Shown here: positions 49,799 through 59,072 of the stretch, piece after piece
How the letters are laid out: each line of letters starts with the position of its first letter
Numbering within the stretch: the first letter of the stretch is position 1
DNA from: Pseudomonas huaxiensis
GTDB lineage: Bacteria > Pseudomonadota > Gammaproteobacteria > Pseudomonadales > Pseudomonadaceae
Length of the DNA stretch: 64,000 nucleotides
Direction: 5' to 3'
Assembly (NCBI RefSeq): GCF_003231275.1
Contig: NZ_QKVL01000032.1
Location: 1-64,000 of the forward strand
Notes under the pieces: generated by a model
What the model was told of the DNA's origin: nothing
Databases searched by the model: none
The model's input: the letters and a program-made list of their open reading frames with translations, nothing else
Position numbers and translations under genes: made by a program

Positions 49799-50455
49799 AT
49801 GGCACTTACCCGCGAACAAATGGCCCAGCGCGTCGCCCGCGAACTCAAGGACGGCTACTACGTCAACCTCGGCATCGGCATCCCGACCCTGGTGGCCAAC
49901 TATGTCCCGGCTGATATCGACGTGATGCTGCAGTCGGAAAACGGCCTGTTGGGCATGGGCGAATTCCCTACCGAAAGCCAGCTCGATGCCGACATGATCA
50001 ACGCCGGCAAGCAGACCGTGACCGCCCGGCGTGGCGCGTCGATCTTCAACTCCGCCGAGTCCTTCGCCATGATTCGTGGCGGCCATGTCGACCTGACCGT
50101 GCTTGGCGCGTTCGAGGTGGATGTGGAAGGCAACATCGCCTCATGGATGATCCCCGGCAAGCTGGTCAAGGGCATGGGCGGGGCGATGGACCTGGTGGCT
50201 GGCGCCGACAACATCATCGTTACCATGACCCACGCCTCCAAGGACGGCGAGTCCAAGCTGCTGCCCCGTTGCAGCCTGCCGCTGACCGGTGCCGGCTGCA
50301 TCCGCAAGGTGCTGACCGACCTGGCTTACCTGGAGATCGAGAACGGCACGTTCATCCTGCGCGAGACGGCGCCGGGGGTGAGTGTCGAGGAGATCATCGA
50401 GAAGACTGCGGGCAAGCTGATCGTGGCGGATGATGTGAAGGAAATGACCTTCTGA
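49799..50455 (+). CDS. dhcB: 3-oxoacid CoA-transferase, subunit B (DhcB/ScoB-like)
   Basis: A 218-residue beta subunit. The catalytic glutamate is in LQSENGLLGMGEFP (about residue 45), which forms the glutamyl-CoA intermediate. Other features are VARELKDGYYVNLGIGIPTLVANYVP and the ARRGASIFNSAESFAMIRGGHVDLTVLGA core. It pairs with the upstream subunit A. No thiolase or further catabolic gene follows; a REP-type repeat comes next. A candidate Hfq/Crc site in its leader suggests catabolite repression. Confidence 0.9.
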   Translation: MALTREQMAQRVARELKDGYYVNLGIGIPTLVANYVPADIDVMLQSENGLLGMGEFPTESQLDADMINAGKQTVTARRGASIFNSAESFAMIRGGHVDLTVLGAFEVDVEGNIASWMIPGKLVKGMGGAMDLVAGADNIIVTMTHASKDGESKLLPRCSLPLTGAGCIRKVLTDLAYLEIENGTFILRETAPGVSVEEIIEKTAGKLIVADDVKEMTF

Positions 50456-50472
50456 TTTTGTAGGGGCTTTCA

Positions 50473-50566
50473 GGGCCTCATCGCTGGCAAGCCAGCTCCC
50501 ACACTTACAGCGCTGTTCTGACGATCCGCGATGCCCGTGGGAGCTGGCTTGCCAGCGATGAGGCCC
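50473..50566. repeat. 30-bp perfect inverted repeat (REP family B)
   Basis: Arms 50473-50502 and 50537-50566 are exact reverse complements (starting GGGCCTCATCGCTGGCAAGC) around a 34-nt spacer. The same GGCCTCATCGC core recurs at 22172 and 29320. It follows the CoA transferase operon. The rest of the gap up to the LysR gene at 50668 has no recognisable gene. Confidence 0.85.
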
Positions 50567-50667
50567 GAAAAAGCCGCCGAATACACCGGGTTGTATGCAC
50601 TCGCGGGGCCGGTCCGGGACAAGGAACCACGCATTCCTTGCCCCGGACCGACCCCGCGTTTGTTTTT

Positions 50668-51594
50668 CTACACCTTCACGTCCCGCTCATCCTGCGCCAA
50701 CACCGCCTGGCACAACTCGATCATCTGTTCGCGCATCCAGCGGTTGGCCGGGTCCTGGTCGGTGCTTTCGTGCCAGTACAGGTGGGTTTCCAGCGGCGGT
50801 ACGTCATTCACCGGCAGACTCGCGTAGTTGAGGTTGTGCCGGCGGGCGAAGCGCTCGGGCACGGTCATGACCATGTCGGTCTGCTGCAGCACCTGCGACG
50901 CCATCAGGTAGTGCTGCGAACGTAGCGCGATCCGCCGTTGCAGGCCCATCTTGCCCAGCGCCAGGTCGACATAACCCAGGCCGTTGCGGCGGCTGGAGAT
51001 ATGGATGTGGGTCAGGCTCATGTACTCGTCGAGGCTGATCTTGTCCTTGGCCATCGGGTGGCCCTGGCGCATGGCGCACACGTATTGATCCTGGATCAGC
51101 TTGACGTGGCGCACTTGCGGGTCGGTGTTGAGCGGTGCATCGACGGCGAAGTCCAGGCGGCCAGCGGCCAGTTCCTTGGTGGTTTCGCGGCGTTTGCACA
51201 GGAAACTCTCGATCACCACCGCTGGCGCCAGGCGCCGCAGGCGCTGGAACAGCGGTGGCAGAACCACCGCCTCGGTGAGGTCGGTCATGCTGATACGGAA
51301 GGTCTTGTTGGCCTGCAGCGGATTGAAGATGCGGCTTTCCTGCACCGACACCCGCAGCAGCGACAGCGCGTTGCGCACCGGACCGATGATGTTCTGCGCC
51401 ATGGGCGTCGGCACCATGCCCTGGGCGGTGCGCACGAACAGCGGGTCATTGAAGGTTTCGCGCAGGCGGGCGAGGGCGTTGGACACCGCCGGCTGGGTGA
51501 TGCCGACGATCTGCCCGGCGCGGGTCAGGTTGGCTTCGGTGTAGATGGCATCGAAAACGATGAACAGATTGAGGTCGACCTTGCTCAAGTTCAT
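50668..51594 (-). CDS. LysR-family transcriptional regulator
   Basis: A 308-residue LysR protein (helix-turn-helix in VDLNLFIVFDAIYTEANLTRAGQIVGITQPAVSNALARLRETFNDPLFVR) of the NodD/SyrM/PcpR-like subgroup judging by the DPLFVRTAQGMVPTP segment. It is divergent from an acyl-CoA dehydrogenase gene with a 138-bp shared promoter region (A/T-rich around 51625-51675), so it most likely regulates that gene. The effector is unknown. Confidence 0.88.
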   Translation of the reverse strand: MNLSKVDLNLFIVFDAIYTEANLTRAGQIVGITQPAVSNALARLRETFNDPLFVRTAQGMVPTPMAQNIIGPVRNALSLLRVSVQESRIFNPLQANKTFRISMTDLTEAVVLPPLFQRLRRLAPAVVIESFLCKRRETTKELAAGRLDFAVDAPLNTDPQVRHVKLIQDQYVCAMRQGHPMAKDKISLDEYMSLTHIHISSRRNGLGYVDLALGKMGLQRRIALRSQHYLMASQVLQQTDMVMTVPERFARRHNLNYASLPVNDVPPLETHLYWHESTDQDPANRWMREQMIELCQAVLAQDERDVKV

Positions 51595-51732
51595 GGCACT
51601 GCTCTTGTTGGCGTTATGGGGTCGATCATATATCGGTTATGAATGTTTATACACGCCGAAAATAGACTAGGTGGATTTTGCCCGGTGATCTAGCATCGAT
51701 TCCAGATCCCTTTCACGAAGAAGGTACTGCTC

Positions 51733-52962
51733 ATGGATTTCGCCTACTCACCCAAGGTCCAGGCCCTGCGCGAACGTGTCACCGCGTTTATGGACGCCTA
51801 TGTCTACCCCGCTGAACCGGTGTTCGAGCAACAGGTCGCCGAGGGCGATCGCTGGCAACCGACTGCGATCATGGAAGAACTGAAGAACAAGGCCAAGGCC
51901 GAAGGTCTGTGGAACCTGTTCCTGCCCGAGTCGGAACTGGGCGCCGGGTTGACCAACCTGGAGTACGCGCCGCTGGCAGAAATCATGGGTCGTTCGCTGT
52001 TGGGGCCGGAGCCGTTCAACTGCTCGGCGCCGGACACCGGCAACATGGAAGTGCTGGTGCGCTACGGCAGCCCCGAGCAGAAGCGCCAGTGGCTGGAGCC
52101 GCTGCTGCGCGGTGATATCCGTTCGGCTTTCGCCATGACCGAGCCGGACGTCGCGTCGTCCGACGCCACCAACATGGCCGCCCGCGCTGTACGCGATGGC
52201 GACGAGTGGGTCATCAGCGGTCGCAAGTGGTGGACCTCCGGCGCCTGCGATCCGCGCTGCAAAGTGATGATCTTCATGGGCCTGAGCAATCCGGAAAACC
52301 CGCGTCACCAGCAACACTCGATGATTCTGGTGCCGACCGATGCGCCCGGCGTGACGATCGTCCGCCCGCTGCCGGTGTTCGGCTACGACGATGCGCCGCA
52401 TGGCCACGCCGAAGTGCTGTTCGAGAACGTGCGCGTACCGTATGACAACGTGATCCTCGGCGAGGGCCGTGGTTTCGAGATCGCCCAGGGGCGCCTTGGC
52501 CCAGGCCGAATCCACCACTGCATGCGCTCGATCGGCATGGCCGAGCGGGCACTGGAATTGATGTGCAAGCGCTCGGTGGAGCGCACCGCTTTCGGCCGGC
52601 CACTGGCGCGGCTGGGCGGCAACGTCGACAAGATCGCCGACTCGCGGATGGAAATCGACATGGCCCGTCTGCTGACCCTGAAAGCGGCGTACATGATGGA
52701 CCACGCGGGCAACAAGGTGGCCCGCAGCGAAATCGCCCAGATCAAGGTGGTGGCGCCGAATGTGGCATTGCGCGTGATCGACCGGGCGATCCAGATTCAT
52801 GGTGGTGCCGGGGTTTCAGCGGACTTCCCGCTGGCCTACATGTACGCCATGCAGCGCACCCTGCGCCTGGCCGACGGCCCGGATGAAGTGCACCGGGCGG
52901 CGATTGGCAAGTACGAGATCGGCAAATACGTGCCGAAGGAGATGCTGCGCAGCAGCCACTGA
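51733..52962 (+). CDS. Acyl-CoA dehydrogenase family protein, about 400 residues
   Basis: A 409-residue FAD enzyme: SAFAMTEPDVASSDATNM (flavin and substrate region), GRKWWTSGACDPRCKVMIFMG, QGRLGPGRIHHCMRSIGMAERALELM and the C-terminal QIHGGAGVSADFPLAYMYAMQRTLRLADGPDEVHRAAIGKYE. This resembles the ACAD10/11-like branch (long N-terminal helix bundle start MDFAYSPKVQALRERVTAFMD). The substrate may be a medium-chain, branched or hydroxyacyl-CoA; it is not readable. The gene ends close to a strong hairpin. Confidence 0.9.
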   Translation: MDFAYSPKVQALRERVTAFMDAYVYPAEPVFEQQVAEGDRWQPTAIMEELKNKAKAEGLWNLFLPESELGAGLTNLEYAPLAEIMGRSLLGPEPFNCSAPDTGNMEVLVRYGSPEQKRQWLEPLLRGDIRSAFAMTEPDVASSDATNMAARAVRDGDEWVISGRKWWTSGACDPRCKVMIFMGLSNPENPRHQQHSMILVPTDAPGVTIVRPLPVFGYDDAPHGHAEVLFENVRVPYDNVILGEGRGFEIAQGRLGPGRIHHCMRSIGMAERALELMCKRSVERTAFGRPLARLGGNVDKIADSRMEIDMARLLTLKAAYMMDHAGNKVARSEIAQIKVVAPNVALRVIDRAIQIHGGAGVSADFPLAYMYAMQRTLRLADGPDEVHRAAIGKYEIGKYVPKEMLRSSH

Positions 52963-52983
52963 TCCCGTCTGAAGATGTGAACT

Positions 52984-53012
52984 GAACCTTGTGGGGCAAG
53001 CCCACAAGGTTC
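52984..53012. terminator. Convergent-gene terminator hairpin
   Basis: GAACCTTGTGGG and CCCACAAGGTTC form a 12-bp perfect stem with a 5-nt loop, between the stops of the acyl-CoA dehydrogenase and TerC genes. A long T-tract is missing in either direction, but the stem strength and position indicate bidirectional termination. Confidence 0.75.
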
Positions 53013-53016
53013 GGTA

Positions 53017-54012
53017 TCAACGCTCCTTCTGCGGCTCTTTCTCATCCCGCGTCTTGAACAACGACAACACCACCCCGCCTGCCAGCAACCCGAACGTCAC
53101 CCCCAGCGACAACAGCGCCGGAATCTTGCCGATGAATCCGTGCAGGAAAATCTTGCCGCCAATGAAGATCAGCACCAGCGCCAACGCGTACTTCAGGTAG
53201 ACAAACCGGTGCATCAGCGCTGCCAGGGCGAAATACAACGCCCGCAGCCCGAGGATTGCAAAGATGTTCGAGGTGTAGACGATGAACGGGTCCTGAGTGA
53301 TGGAGAAGATCGCCGGCACGCTGTCCACAGCGAATACCAGGTCGGCCAGTTCGATCAGCACCAAGGCGAGAAACAGTGGAGTGGCGTAGCGGATCGCCTT
53401 CGATTGCCCCGCCGGAACCAGGCGCACGAAGAAGCGTGCACCGTGCAACTGGTCGGTGACCCGCACATGCTTGCGGATGAACTTGATGAATGGATTGTTG
53501 GCCAAGTCCGGGTGCGACTCCTGGCGGCTGAACAGCATCTTCACCCCGGTAATCAGCAGGAACGCGCCGAAAATATAGAGGATCCAGTCGAACTCCTTCA
53601 CCAGCGCGCTGCCGACGCCGATCATGATTGCCCGCAACACCACCACGCCGAGAATGCCCCAGAACAGCACGCGGTGCTGGTAACGCCGGGGGATGCCGAA
53701 AAAGCCAAAGATCATCGCCATAACGAACACGTTGTCCATCGACAGCGACTGTTCCACCAGCAGCCCGGTGTAGAACTCCAGGGCGCTCTGGGCACCCAGT
53801 TCGTACCAGATCCAGCCACCGAACATGATGCCCACGCTGAAATAGCCGGCATACAGCAGCAGGCTTTCGCGCATTTCGATTTCGTGCTGGTCGCGGTGCA
53901 GCACCCCGAGGTCGAAGACCAACAGGGCGATGACGATGACGATAAAGGTCAGCCAGAGCAGGCTGCTGGTGCCGAGGAATTCGGCGCTGAAAAAATCTTG
54001 CAGAGCTGTCAT
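53017..54012 (-). CDS. TerC/Alx-family integral membrane protein
   Basis: A 331-residue polytopic membrane protein with about eight helices and the TerC family acidic motifs inside them (FYTGLLVEQSLSMDNVFVMAMIF; ELADLVFAVDSVPAIFSITQDPFIVYTSNIFAILGLRALYF). Paired aspartates in LSMDNVF and FAVDSVP are the metal-binding signature. TerC/Alx proteins export Mn2+ or load metals to exoenzymes, and Alx is alkali-induced. No riboswitch is visible upstream; the gap to the next gene on the left edge of OmpA is ordinary. Confidence 0.87.
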   Translation of the reverse strand: MTALQDFFSAEFLGTSSLLWLTFIVIVIALLVFDLGVLHRDQHEIEMRESLLLYAGYFSVGIMFGGWIWYELGAQSALEFYTGLLVEQSLSMDNVFVMAMIFGFFGIPRRYQHRVLFWGILGVVVLRAIMIGVGSALVKEFDWILYIFGAFLLITGVKMLFSRQESHPDLANNPFIKFIRKHVRVTDQLHGARFFVRLVPAGQSKAIRYATPLFLALVLIELADLVFAVDSVPAIFSITQDPFIVYTSNIFAILGLRALYFALAALMHRFVYLKYALALVLIFIGGKIFLHGFIGKIPALLSLGVTFGLLAGGVVLSLFKTRDEKEPQKER

Positions 54013-54190
54013 GAGCCCCTCCCGATGTCGTAGTTGGCAAGCAACTGTGACTCCGACATGGCGGTTGGCGACCGTCAGAGGGGCCCGGCGTCACATGTTC
54101 CAGCCTAGTTGCCGGACACGGGGCGGGGCGGGCGAGAGCGTTACAAGGTCTTACAAGGCGTTAAGAAATTTCCTTCGGTGCACCGTTCTT

Positions 54191-55495
54191 TCAGTACACC
54201 CAGGCTTCAACCCGGCGATTGCGGATGCGGCCCTGGGTATCGGTGTTCGCGGCTACCGGCAATTCGGCGCCGAGGCCGATGACATCGCGCAGGGTGACCT
54301 CGTGTCTGGCCAGTTCGCGGCGCACCGCCATTGCCCGCAGGCGCGACAGCAGGTCGGCGCGGCGGGCGTCGTCCTTGGCATCGCCGAAACCCACCAGGAC
54401 CACTTTGCCGTCGAGCTTGCGGTTCTGCCGCAGGTAGTCCGCCAGTCGCTCGATATCCCGCAGGGCCTTGTTGTCGAGGGTCGCGCTGCCTTCCTGGAAA
54501 CGGAAATTGACTGACAACCGCCGCGCCTCGCTGAGCAGGTGGCGATAGCGCGGTGGCAGGTCGGCCTGGGGCGGTTCGCTGAGCGGACGCACCTGCTGGG
54601 CGACAAAGCCGTTGCTGGCGACGATGGCCTGGCCGCGCGGGCTCTGGGTGAAGTCCAGCAGCGCTTTGGCGAGGGGATTGTGCTGCGTCGGTGGCAGGTA
54701 GAAATACAGGCGCCGCGACAGCGGATAGTCCTCGCTGGCGATCTGTTCGGCGCTCGGCAGCATGGCCCGCGAAGCTCCGTCGGCGACCGCCAGCACCCGC
54801 GCGCCGTGGACGGTGGTCAGGCTGCTGAAACCGATGGCCTGGCGGTCGTGGCGCACCGCTTCGGCCAACTGCTCGCCGGACTCGAAGCGCCGGGCACTGC
54901 CTGCGAGGCTTTGCTGGTGCGGGTCGAGCACCAGGGTCTTGAAGGTTTCCCAAGTGCCCGAGCGGTCGTCGCGGGCATACAACTGGATCGGACCACCGCC
55001 GACGCCGAGTTCTTCCCAGGTGGCGATGCGCCCGGAGAAGACCCCGGCCAGTTGCTCGGTGGTCAGTTGCGGCAGCGGATTGTCCGGATGGACCAGCACC
55101 GCCACGCCGTCCAGAGCGATGACTTGCTCGGCGTCGGCACCGGTCAGGTTGCCCAGCGCCTGGAGTTCGGCCTGTTCGCTGTCCTTGATCGGGCGCGAGG
55201 CGGCAGCGAGGTCGGCACTGCCGTTCTTCAATGCGCTGAATCCGGTGCTGGTGCCGTGGGCGGCGATCTCTACCTGCTGCACCTGGCCGTTGTCGTCACT
55301 GCCTTGCACGCGCACTTCATTGGCGACGTCCGAGGGCAGGATCTCGACATTGCGCAGGCCACGTTCTTCCAGCAGGCCACGCACCAACGCAGGCGCCAGC
55401 ACCGCGCCGATGGTGTTGGAACCCTGGATGCGCAGGGTGTCGGCAACGGCAAGGGGCGTGAGCAGAACAAGGAGAAGGGCGCAGAGGCGGATCAT
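54191..55495 (-). CDS. PstS-like substrate-binding protein fused to an OmpA domain
   Basis: A 434-residue exported protein: signal peptide (LLLVLLTPLAVADT), a phosphate-binding-protein-like domain (about residues 20-285; LRIQGSNTIGAVLAPALVRGLLEE; TGFSALKNGSADLAAASRPI; ARDDRSGTWETFKTLVL) and a C-terminal OmpA peptidoglycan-binding domain (about 320-434; FRFQEGSATLDNKALRDIERLADYLRQN; GFGDAKDDARRADLLSRLRAMAVRREL). PstS-OmpA fusions exist but are uncommon. The OmpA domain would tether the binding domain to peptidoglycan. No transporter genes are adjacent. Confidence 0.85.
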   Translation of the reverse strand: MIRLCALLLVLLTPLAVADTLRIQGSNTIGAVLAPALVRGLLEERGLRNVEILPSDVANEVRVQGSDDNGQVQQVEIAAHGTSTGFSALKNGSADLAAASRPIKDSEQAELQALGNLTGADAEQVIALDGVAVLVHPDNPLPQLTTEQLAGVFSGRIATWEELGVGGGPIQLYARDDRSGTWETFKTLVLDPHQQSLAGSARRFESGEQLAEAVRHDRQAIGFSSLTTVHGARVLAVADGASRAMLPSAEQIASEDYPLSRRLYFYLPPTQHNPLAKALLDFTQSPRGQAIVASNGFVAQQVRPLSEPPQADLPPRYRHLLSEARRLSVNFRFQEGSATLDNKALRDIERLADYLRQNRKLDGKVVLVGFGDAKDDARRADLLSRLRAMAVRRELARHEVTLRDVIGLGAELPVAANTDTQGRIRNRRVEAWVY

Positions 55496-55630
55496 TGCCG
55501 GCGGAGACTCTGGAAACGAAGGTTTCGGCAGATTAAGACAGGCAGGTGACCGAAAGATGACAGGTGCAGTGGCGGGCTTATCGCGAGCAAAGGGCCCTTG
55601 TGGGGGACCGCCAAGCGGTCCCCGGATCGA

Positions 55631-56443
55631 TCAGCTCAATTCAAGCCAGATCGGCGCGTGGTCGGAAGGTTTTTCCATCCCGCGCAACTCATAGTCCACA
55701 CCCGCCGCCTTGACCCGCGGCAGCAGTGCGTTGGACGTCATGATCAGGTCGATGCGCAGGCCGCGCTTGGGCTGGTCTTCAAAGCCGCGACTGCGGTAGT
55801 CGAACCAACTGAACTGGTCCACCACTTCAGGGTGCAGGTGGCGGAAGCTGTCGGTCAGGCCCCAGTTCTTCAGGCGGGCCATCCACTCGCGCTCTTCGGG
55901 CAGGAAGCTGCACTTGCCGGTCTTCAGCCAGCGCTTGGCGTTATCGGCGCCGATGCCGATGTCGCAGTCTTCCGGCGAAATGTTCACGTCGCCCATCACC
56001 ACTACGGGCTGGTCGTTCTTGAACTGGGTTTCCAGCAGTGCCTGCAGGTCGCTGTAGAAGCGCTGCTTGGCCGGGAACTTGGTGGGGTGATCGCGGCTTT
56101 CACCTTGTGGGAAGTAGCCGTTCATGATGGTGATCGGGTTGCCATTGTCGTCGGCGAACGTGCCCCAGATGAAACGGCGCTGGGCGTCTTCTTCGTCGGT
56201 CGAGAAGCCCTTGAACAGGCTCAGTGGCGGCTTGCGCGAGAGCAGGGCGACGCCGTAATGGCCTTTCTGGCCATGGAAATGGACGTGGTAACCGAGGGCC
56301 TGGACGTCCGCCAGCGGGAACTGCTCGTCCGACACCTTGGTTTCCTGCAGGCCGATGACATCGGGCTGGTGTTTGTCGATCAACGCCGCCAATTGATGGG
56401 GCCGGGCACGCAGGCCGTTGATGTTGAACGAGACGATTTTCAT
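55631..56443 (-). CDS. xthA: Exodeoxyribonuclease III
   Basis: A 270-residue AP endonuclease/3'-exonuclease of the Xth family: FNINGLRAR at the N-terminus, catalytic Glu in IGLQETKV, GDVNISPEDCDIG, DSFRHLHPE, and the C-terminal catalytic His in KPSDHAPIWLEL. It cuts at abasic sites in base-excision repair. ATG 56443 (MKIVSFNINGL) gives the family N-terminus; the longer frame to 56614 is unlikely. Confidence 0.94.
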   Translation of the reverse strand: MKIVSFNINGLRARPHQLAALIDKHQPDVIGLQETKVSDEQFPLADVQALGYHVHFHGQKGHYGVALLSRKPPLSLFKGFSTDEEDAQRRFIWGTFADDNGNPITIMNGYFPQGESRDHPTKFPAKQRFYSDLQALLETQFKNDQPVVVMGDVNISPEDCDIGIGADNAKRWLKTGKCSFLPEEREWMARLKNWGLTDSFRHLHPEVVDQFSWFDYRSRGFEDQPKRGLRIDLIMTSNALLPRVKAAGVDYELRGMEKPSDHAPIWLELS

Positions 56444-56612
56444 GGAAACAGGGTCCTGGGTAAAAGGCTGGATGCTAGCCGACATCGGCTTGGCCGGCCA
56501 GCGATGATGCCGTTGAAGCGGCTGTCTATACTCCAGCCCAACCAAGAAGGAACGTTGGCGCCGCCCGCATCTCAAAGAGCCATGCCCAACTGCCATCAGG
56601 AGAACCGTGACC

Positions 56613-57263
56613 ATGCCTGAATCGACCCCCGCGCCGGCCGAAGTCCGTCTACTCGACAGTGGCTACAGCCGCGAGGCACGTTCGCTGCTCTACCACGCCT
56701 ACCGCCACGAACCCACCTACGGTTACCTGTTCGAAGCCGAACGCGCCGGCTTCGACCAGCGCGTGCGGGCGCTGGTCCGCGAGCGGGTGCGTCAGCATTT
56801 CTATCAGGAGTTGCCGGCAATCGGCCTGCTGGTGGACGACCGCTTGATCGGCATCGCCCTGATCTCGCCGCCGGTACGCCGCCTGGGCGTCACCGACAGT
56901 TGGGCCTGGCGCATGCGCATGGTGTTGAGCGCCGGCTTCCGTTGCACTCGCCGCTACCTCGATTACCGCGCCGCGCTCATGGCCTGCCTGCCCGGCGATG
57001 CCGTGCATGTGCTGCCGTTGCTGGGCATTCATCCGCAGTTCCAGGGCAAGCACTACGGTGAACAACTGTTGGCGGCGGTCCACGACTGGTGCGCCGAGGA
57101 TGAAAATTCCCACGGCGTGGTGCTGGATACAGGCAACGAGCATTACCTGGCGTTCTATCAGCGCCAGGGCTACCAGGAAATTGGTGAAATCGCTGTGGGA
57201 CCGATCCGCGAGCACGTGTTTTTTCACCCGGGACCGCAGCGGGTCGCACAGGAAAGTGCCTGA
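56613..57263 (+). CDS. GNAT-family N-acetyltransferase
   Basis: A 216-residue cytosolic acetyltransferase with the acetyl-CoA loop LLGIHPQFQGKHYGEQLLAAVHDWC (Q/R-x-x-G-x-G/A type, degenerate) and the C-terminal GVVLDTGNEHYLAFYQRQGYQEIGE motif. The substrate is unknown. ATG 56613 is preferred to the GTG at 56607; AGGAG at 56598-56602 is usable for both. It is between xthA (divergent) and tamA (same direction, 66-bp gap). Confidence 0.85.
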   Translation: MPESTPAPAEVRLLDSGYSREARSLLYHAYRHEPTYGYLFEAERAGFDQRVRALVRERVRQHFYQELPAIGLLVDDRLIGIALISPPVRRLGVTDSWAWRMRMVLSAGFRCTRRYLDYRAALMACLPGDAVHVLPLLGIHPQFQGKHYGEQLLAAVHDWCAEDENSHGVVLDTGNEHYLAFYQRQGYQEIGEIAVGPIREHVFFHPGPQRVAQESA

Positions 57264-57329
57264 CGCAGGCCCGATCCAGACGCCTTTCGGGTTCCAGCCA
57301 TTCGCCAGGCTCTGGTAGCATCCGCGCCT

Positions 57330-59072
57330 ATGACGTATTCAGGACGCTTCACCTGCGGTTTGATCCTGTGCCTGGCCGGCAGCTTTGCGGTGGCGGCACA
57401 GAGTGAATTGGTTATCCGGATCAAACCCGCCAATAACGACCTCAAGGCCAATGTCGAGGGCTATATCGGTAGCCTCGGCGAGCGCGATGAAGAGGCGCTG
57501 CTGCGCTTCAGTCGCGGGGCCGAGGAACAGGCCCGCAAGGCCGCCCAGGCGCTGGGCTACTACCAGGCGCAGATCGACAGCGAGGTGCTGCCGCCGCGCG
57601 ACGATGACAAGGGCCCGCGCCTGCGTTTGAACATCGAGCCGGGCGAGCCGATCCGCCTGCGCGACGTCAGCGTGCGCATCGAAGGCCCGGCCAGCGAACT
57701 CAAATCCTTCCGTGTCCCCGACAGCCGTGCCTTGCGCAGCGGCGAAGTGCTCAATCACGGTCACTACGAAGACGCCAAGCGGCTGATCCAGAACCAGGCG
57801 TCGCGCTACGGTTTCTTCAAAGGCCACTTCGTGCGCAACCGCCTGGCGGTGGACCCGGCCGCCGGGGTTGCGGATATCGAACTGGTCTACGACAGCGGCC
57901 CGCGCTACAGCCTGGGTCGGGTGCAGTTCGACGGTGATTCGCCGTTCGACGAAGAGCTGCTGCAACGCATGGTGCCGTTCAAGGAAGGCACGCCCTACGA
58001 CTCCGAATTGATCGCCGAACTGAACAACGCGCTGCAATCGAGCGGCTACTTCGAAGGCGTGCGTGTCGATGCCGCGCCGACCGCTGCGGTGGGCCAGAAC
58101 ATTCCGGTGGATGTCCAGGTGCAGACCCGCAAACCGCGGACCATGAGCCTGGGCCTCGGCTTCTCGACAGACGTCGGTCCGCGCGGCAAGGCCGGCTGGA
58201 CGCGCCACTGGGTCAATCCGCAAGGCCACAGCTACGGTATCGAAACCGAGTTGTCGGCGCCGCGGCAGAACGTCGGCCTGTGGTACGACGTGCCCCTCGA
58301 CCCGCCGCTGACCGACAAGCTGCGCTATGCCGGCGGTTATCAATATGAAGAGATCGCCGGCACCGATACCCTGAGCAAGCTGCTGACCGTGGGCCCGGAA
58401 TGGCACAGCAAGCTGCCCAGCGGCTGGCAGCGGGTGATTTCGTTGAAATGGCAGCGCGAAGAATACCGACTCGGCGACGACTCCGGCCTCAGCACCCTGC
58501 TGATGCCCGGCGTCAGCTACAGCTACCTGCGCAGCGACAACCGTATCGATCCGCACAATGGCTATCGCCTGCAATTCGATGTGCGGGTGGCCAAGGAAGG
58601 GTTGCTCTCGGACACCAACCTGGTCAACGGCACCGTGCTGCTCAAGGGCCTGACCACGCTGGCGCAGAACCACCGTTTCCTCGGCCGCGTGCAGTTCGGC
58701 GGCAGCGCCACCAACGGCTACAAGTCGGTGCCGCCGTCGCTGCGCTTCTTCGCCGGTGGCGACCAGAGCGTGCGCGGCTACGACTACCAGACCCTGTCAC
58801 CGGAAAATGGCGACGGCGACCGCATCGGTGGCCGCTACATGGTTGCCGGCAGCGCCGAGTACCAGTACCAGATCGCCGACAAATGGCGGCTGGCGACCTT
58901 CGTCGACCAGGGCAACTCCTTCAACAATCTCGAATTCCCCAGCCTCAAGACCGGCGTCGGCTTCGGCGTACGCTGGGTTTCGCCGGTGGGCCCACTGCGC
59001 CTGGACCTGGCCAAGGCGCTGGATGACGACGGTGGTATTCGTTTGCACTTCTCGATGGGGCCGGAGCTGTGA
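57330..59072 (+). CDS. tamA: Translocation and assembly module subunit TamA
   Basis: A 580-residue Omp85-family outer-membrane protein: signal peptide (ILCLAGSFAVAAQ), three POTRA-like domains (about residues 25-265, e.g. EPGEPIRLRDVSVRIEGP; YSLGRVQFDGDSPFDEELL) and a 16-strand barrel with the VRGYDY motif of loop 6 (GGDQSVRGYDYQTLSP) ending in a C-terminal SMGPEL. With TamB it assembles autotransporters and some lipids in the outer membrane. The tamB start overlaps its stop by four bases, showing one operon. Confidence 0.95.
   Translation: MTYSGRFTCGLILCLAGSFAVAAQSELVIRIKPANNDLKANVEGYIGSLGERDEEALLRFSRGAEEQARKAAQALGYYQAQIDSEVLPPRDDDKGPRLRLNIEPGEPIRLRDVSVRIEGPASELKSFRVPDSRALRSGEVLNHGHYEDAKRLIQNQASRYGFFKGHFVRNRLAVDPAAGVADIELVYDSGPRYSLGRVQFDGDSPFDEELLQRMVPFKEGTPYDSELIAELNNALQSSGYFEGVRVDAAPTAAVGQNIPVDVQVQTRKPRTMSLGLGFSTDVGPRGKAGWTRHWVNPQGHSYGIETELSAPRQNVGLWYDVPLDPPLTDKLRYAGGYQYEEIAGTDTLSKLLTVGPEWHSKLPSGWQRVISLKWQREEYRLGDDSGLSTLLMPGVSYSYLRSDNRIDPHNGYRLQFDVRVAKEGLLSDTNLVNGTVLLKGLTTLAQNHRFLGRVQFGGSATNGYKSVPPSLRFFAGGDQSVRGYDYQTLSPENGDGDRIGGRYMVAGSAEYQYQIADKWRLATFVDQGNSFNNLEFPSLKTGVGFGVRWVSPVGPLRLDLAKALDDDGGIRLHFSMGPEL

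Noticed and set aside
15437..50566. Regularly repeated palindromes as CRISPR arrays
   Set aside because: The repeats are isolated intergenic pairs or single units with long and unequal spacing, no spacers between uniform repeats and no cas genes; they are REP-type elements.
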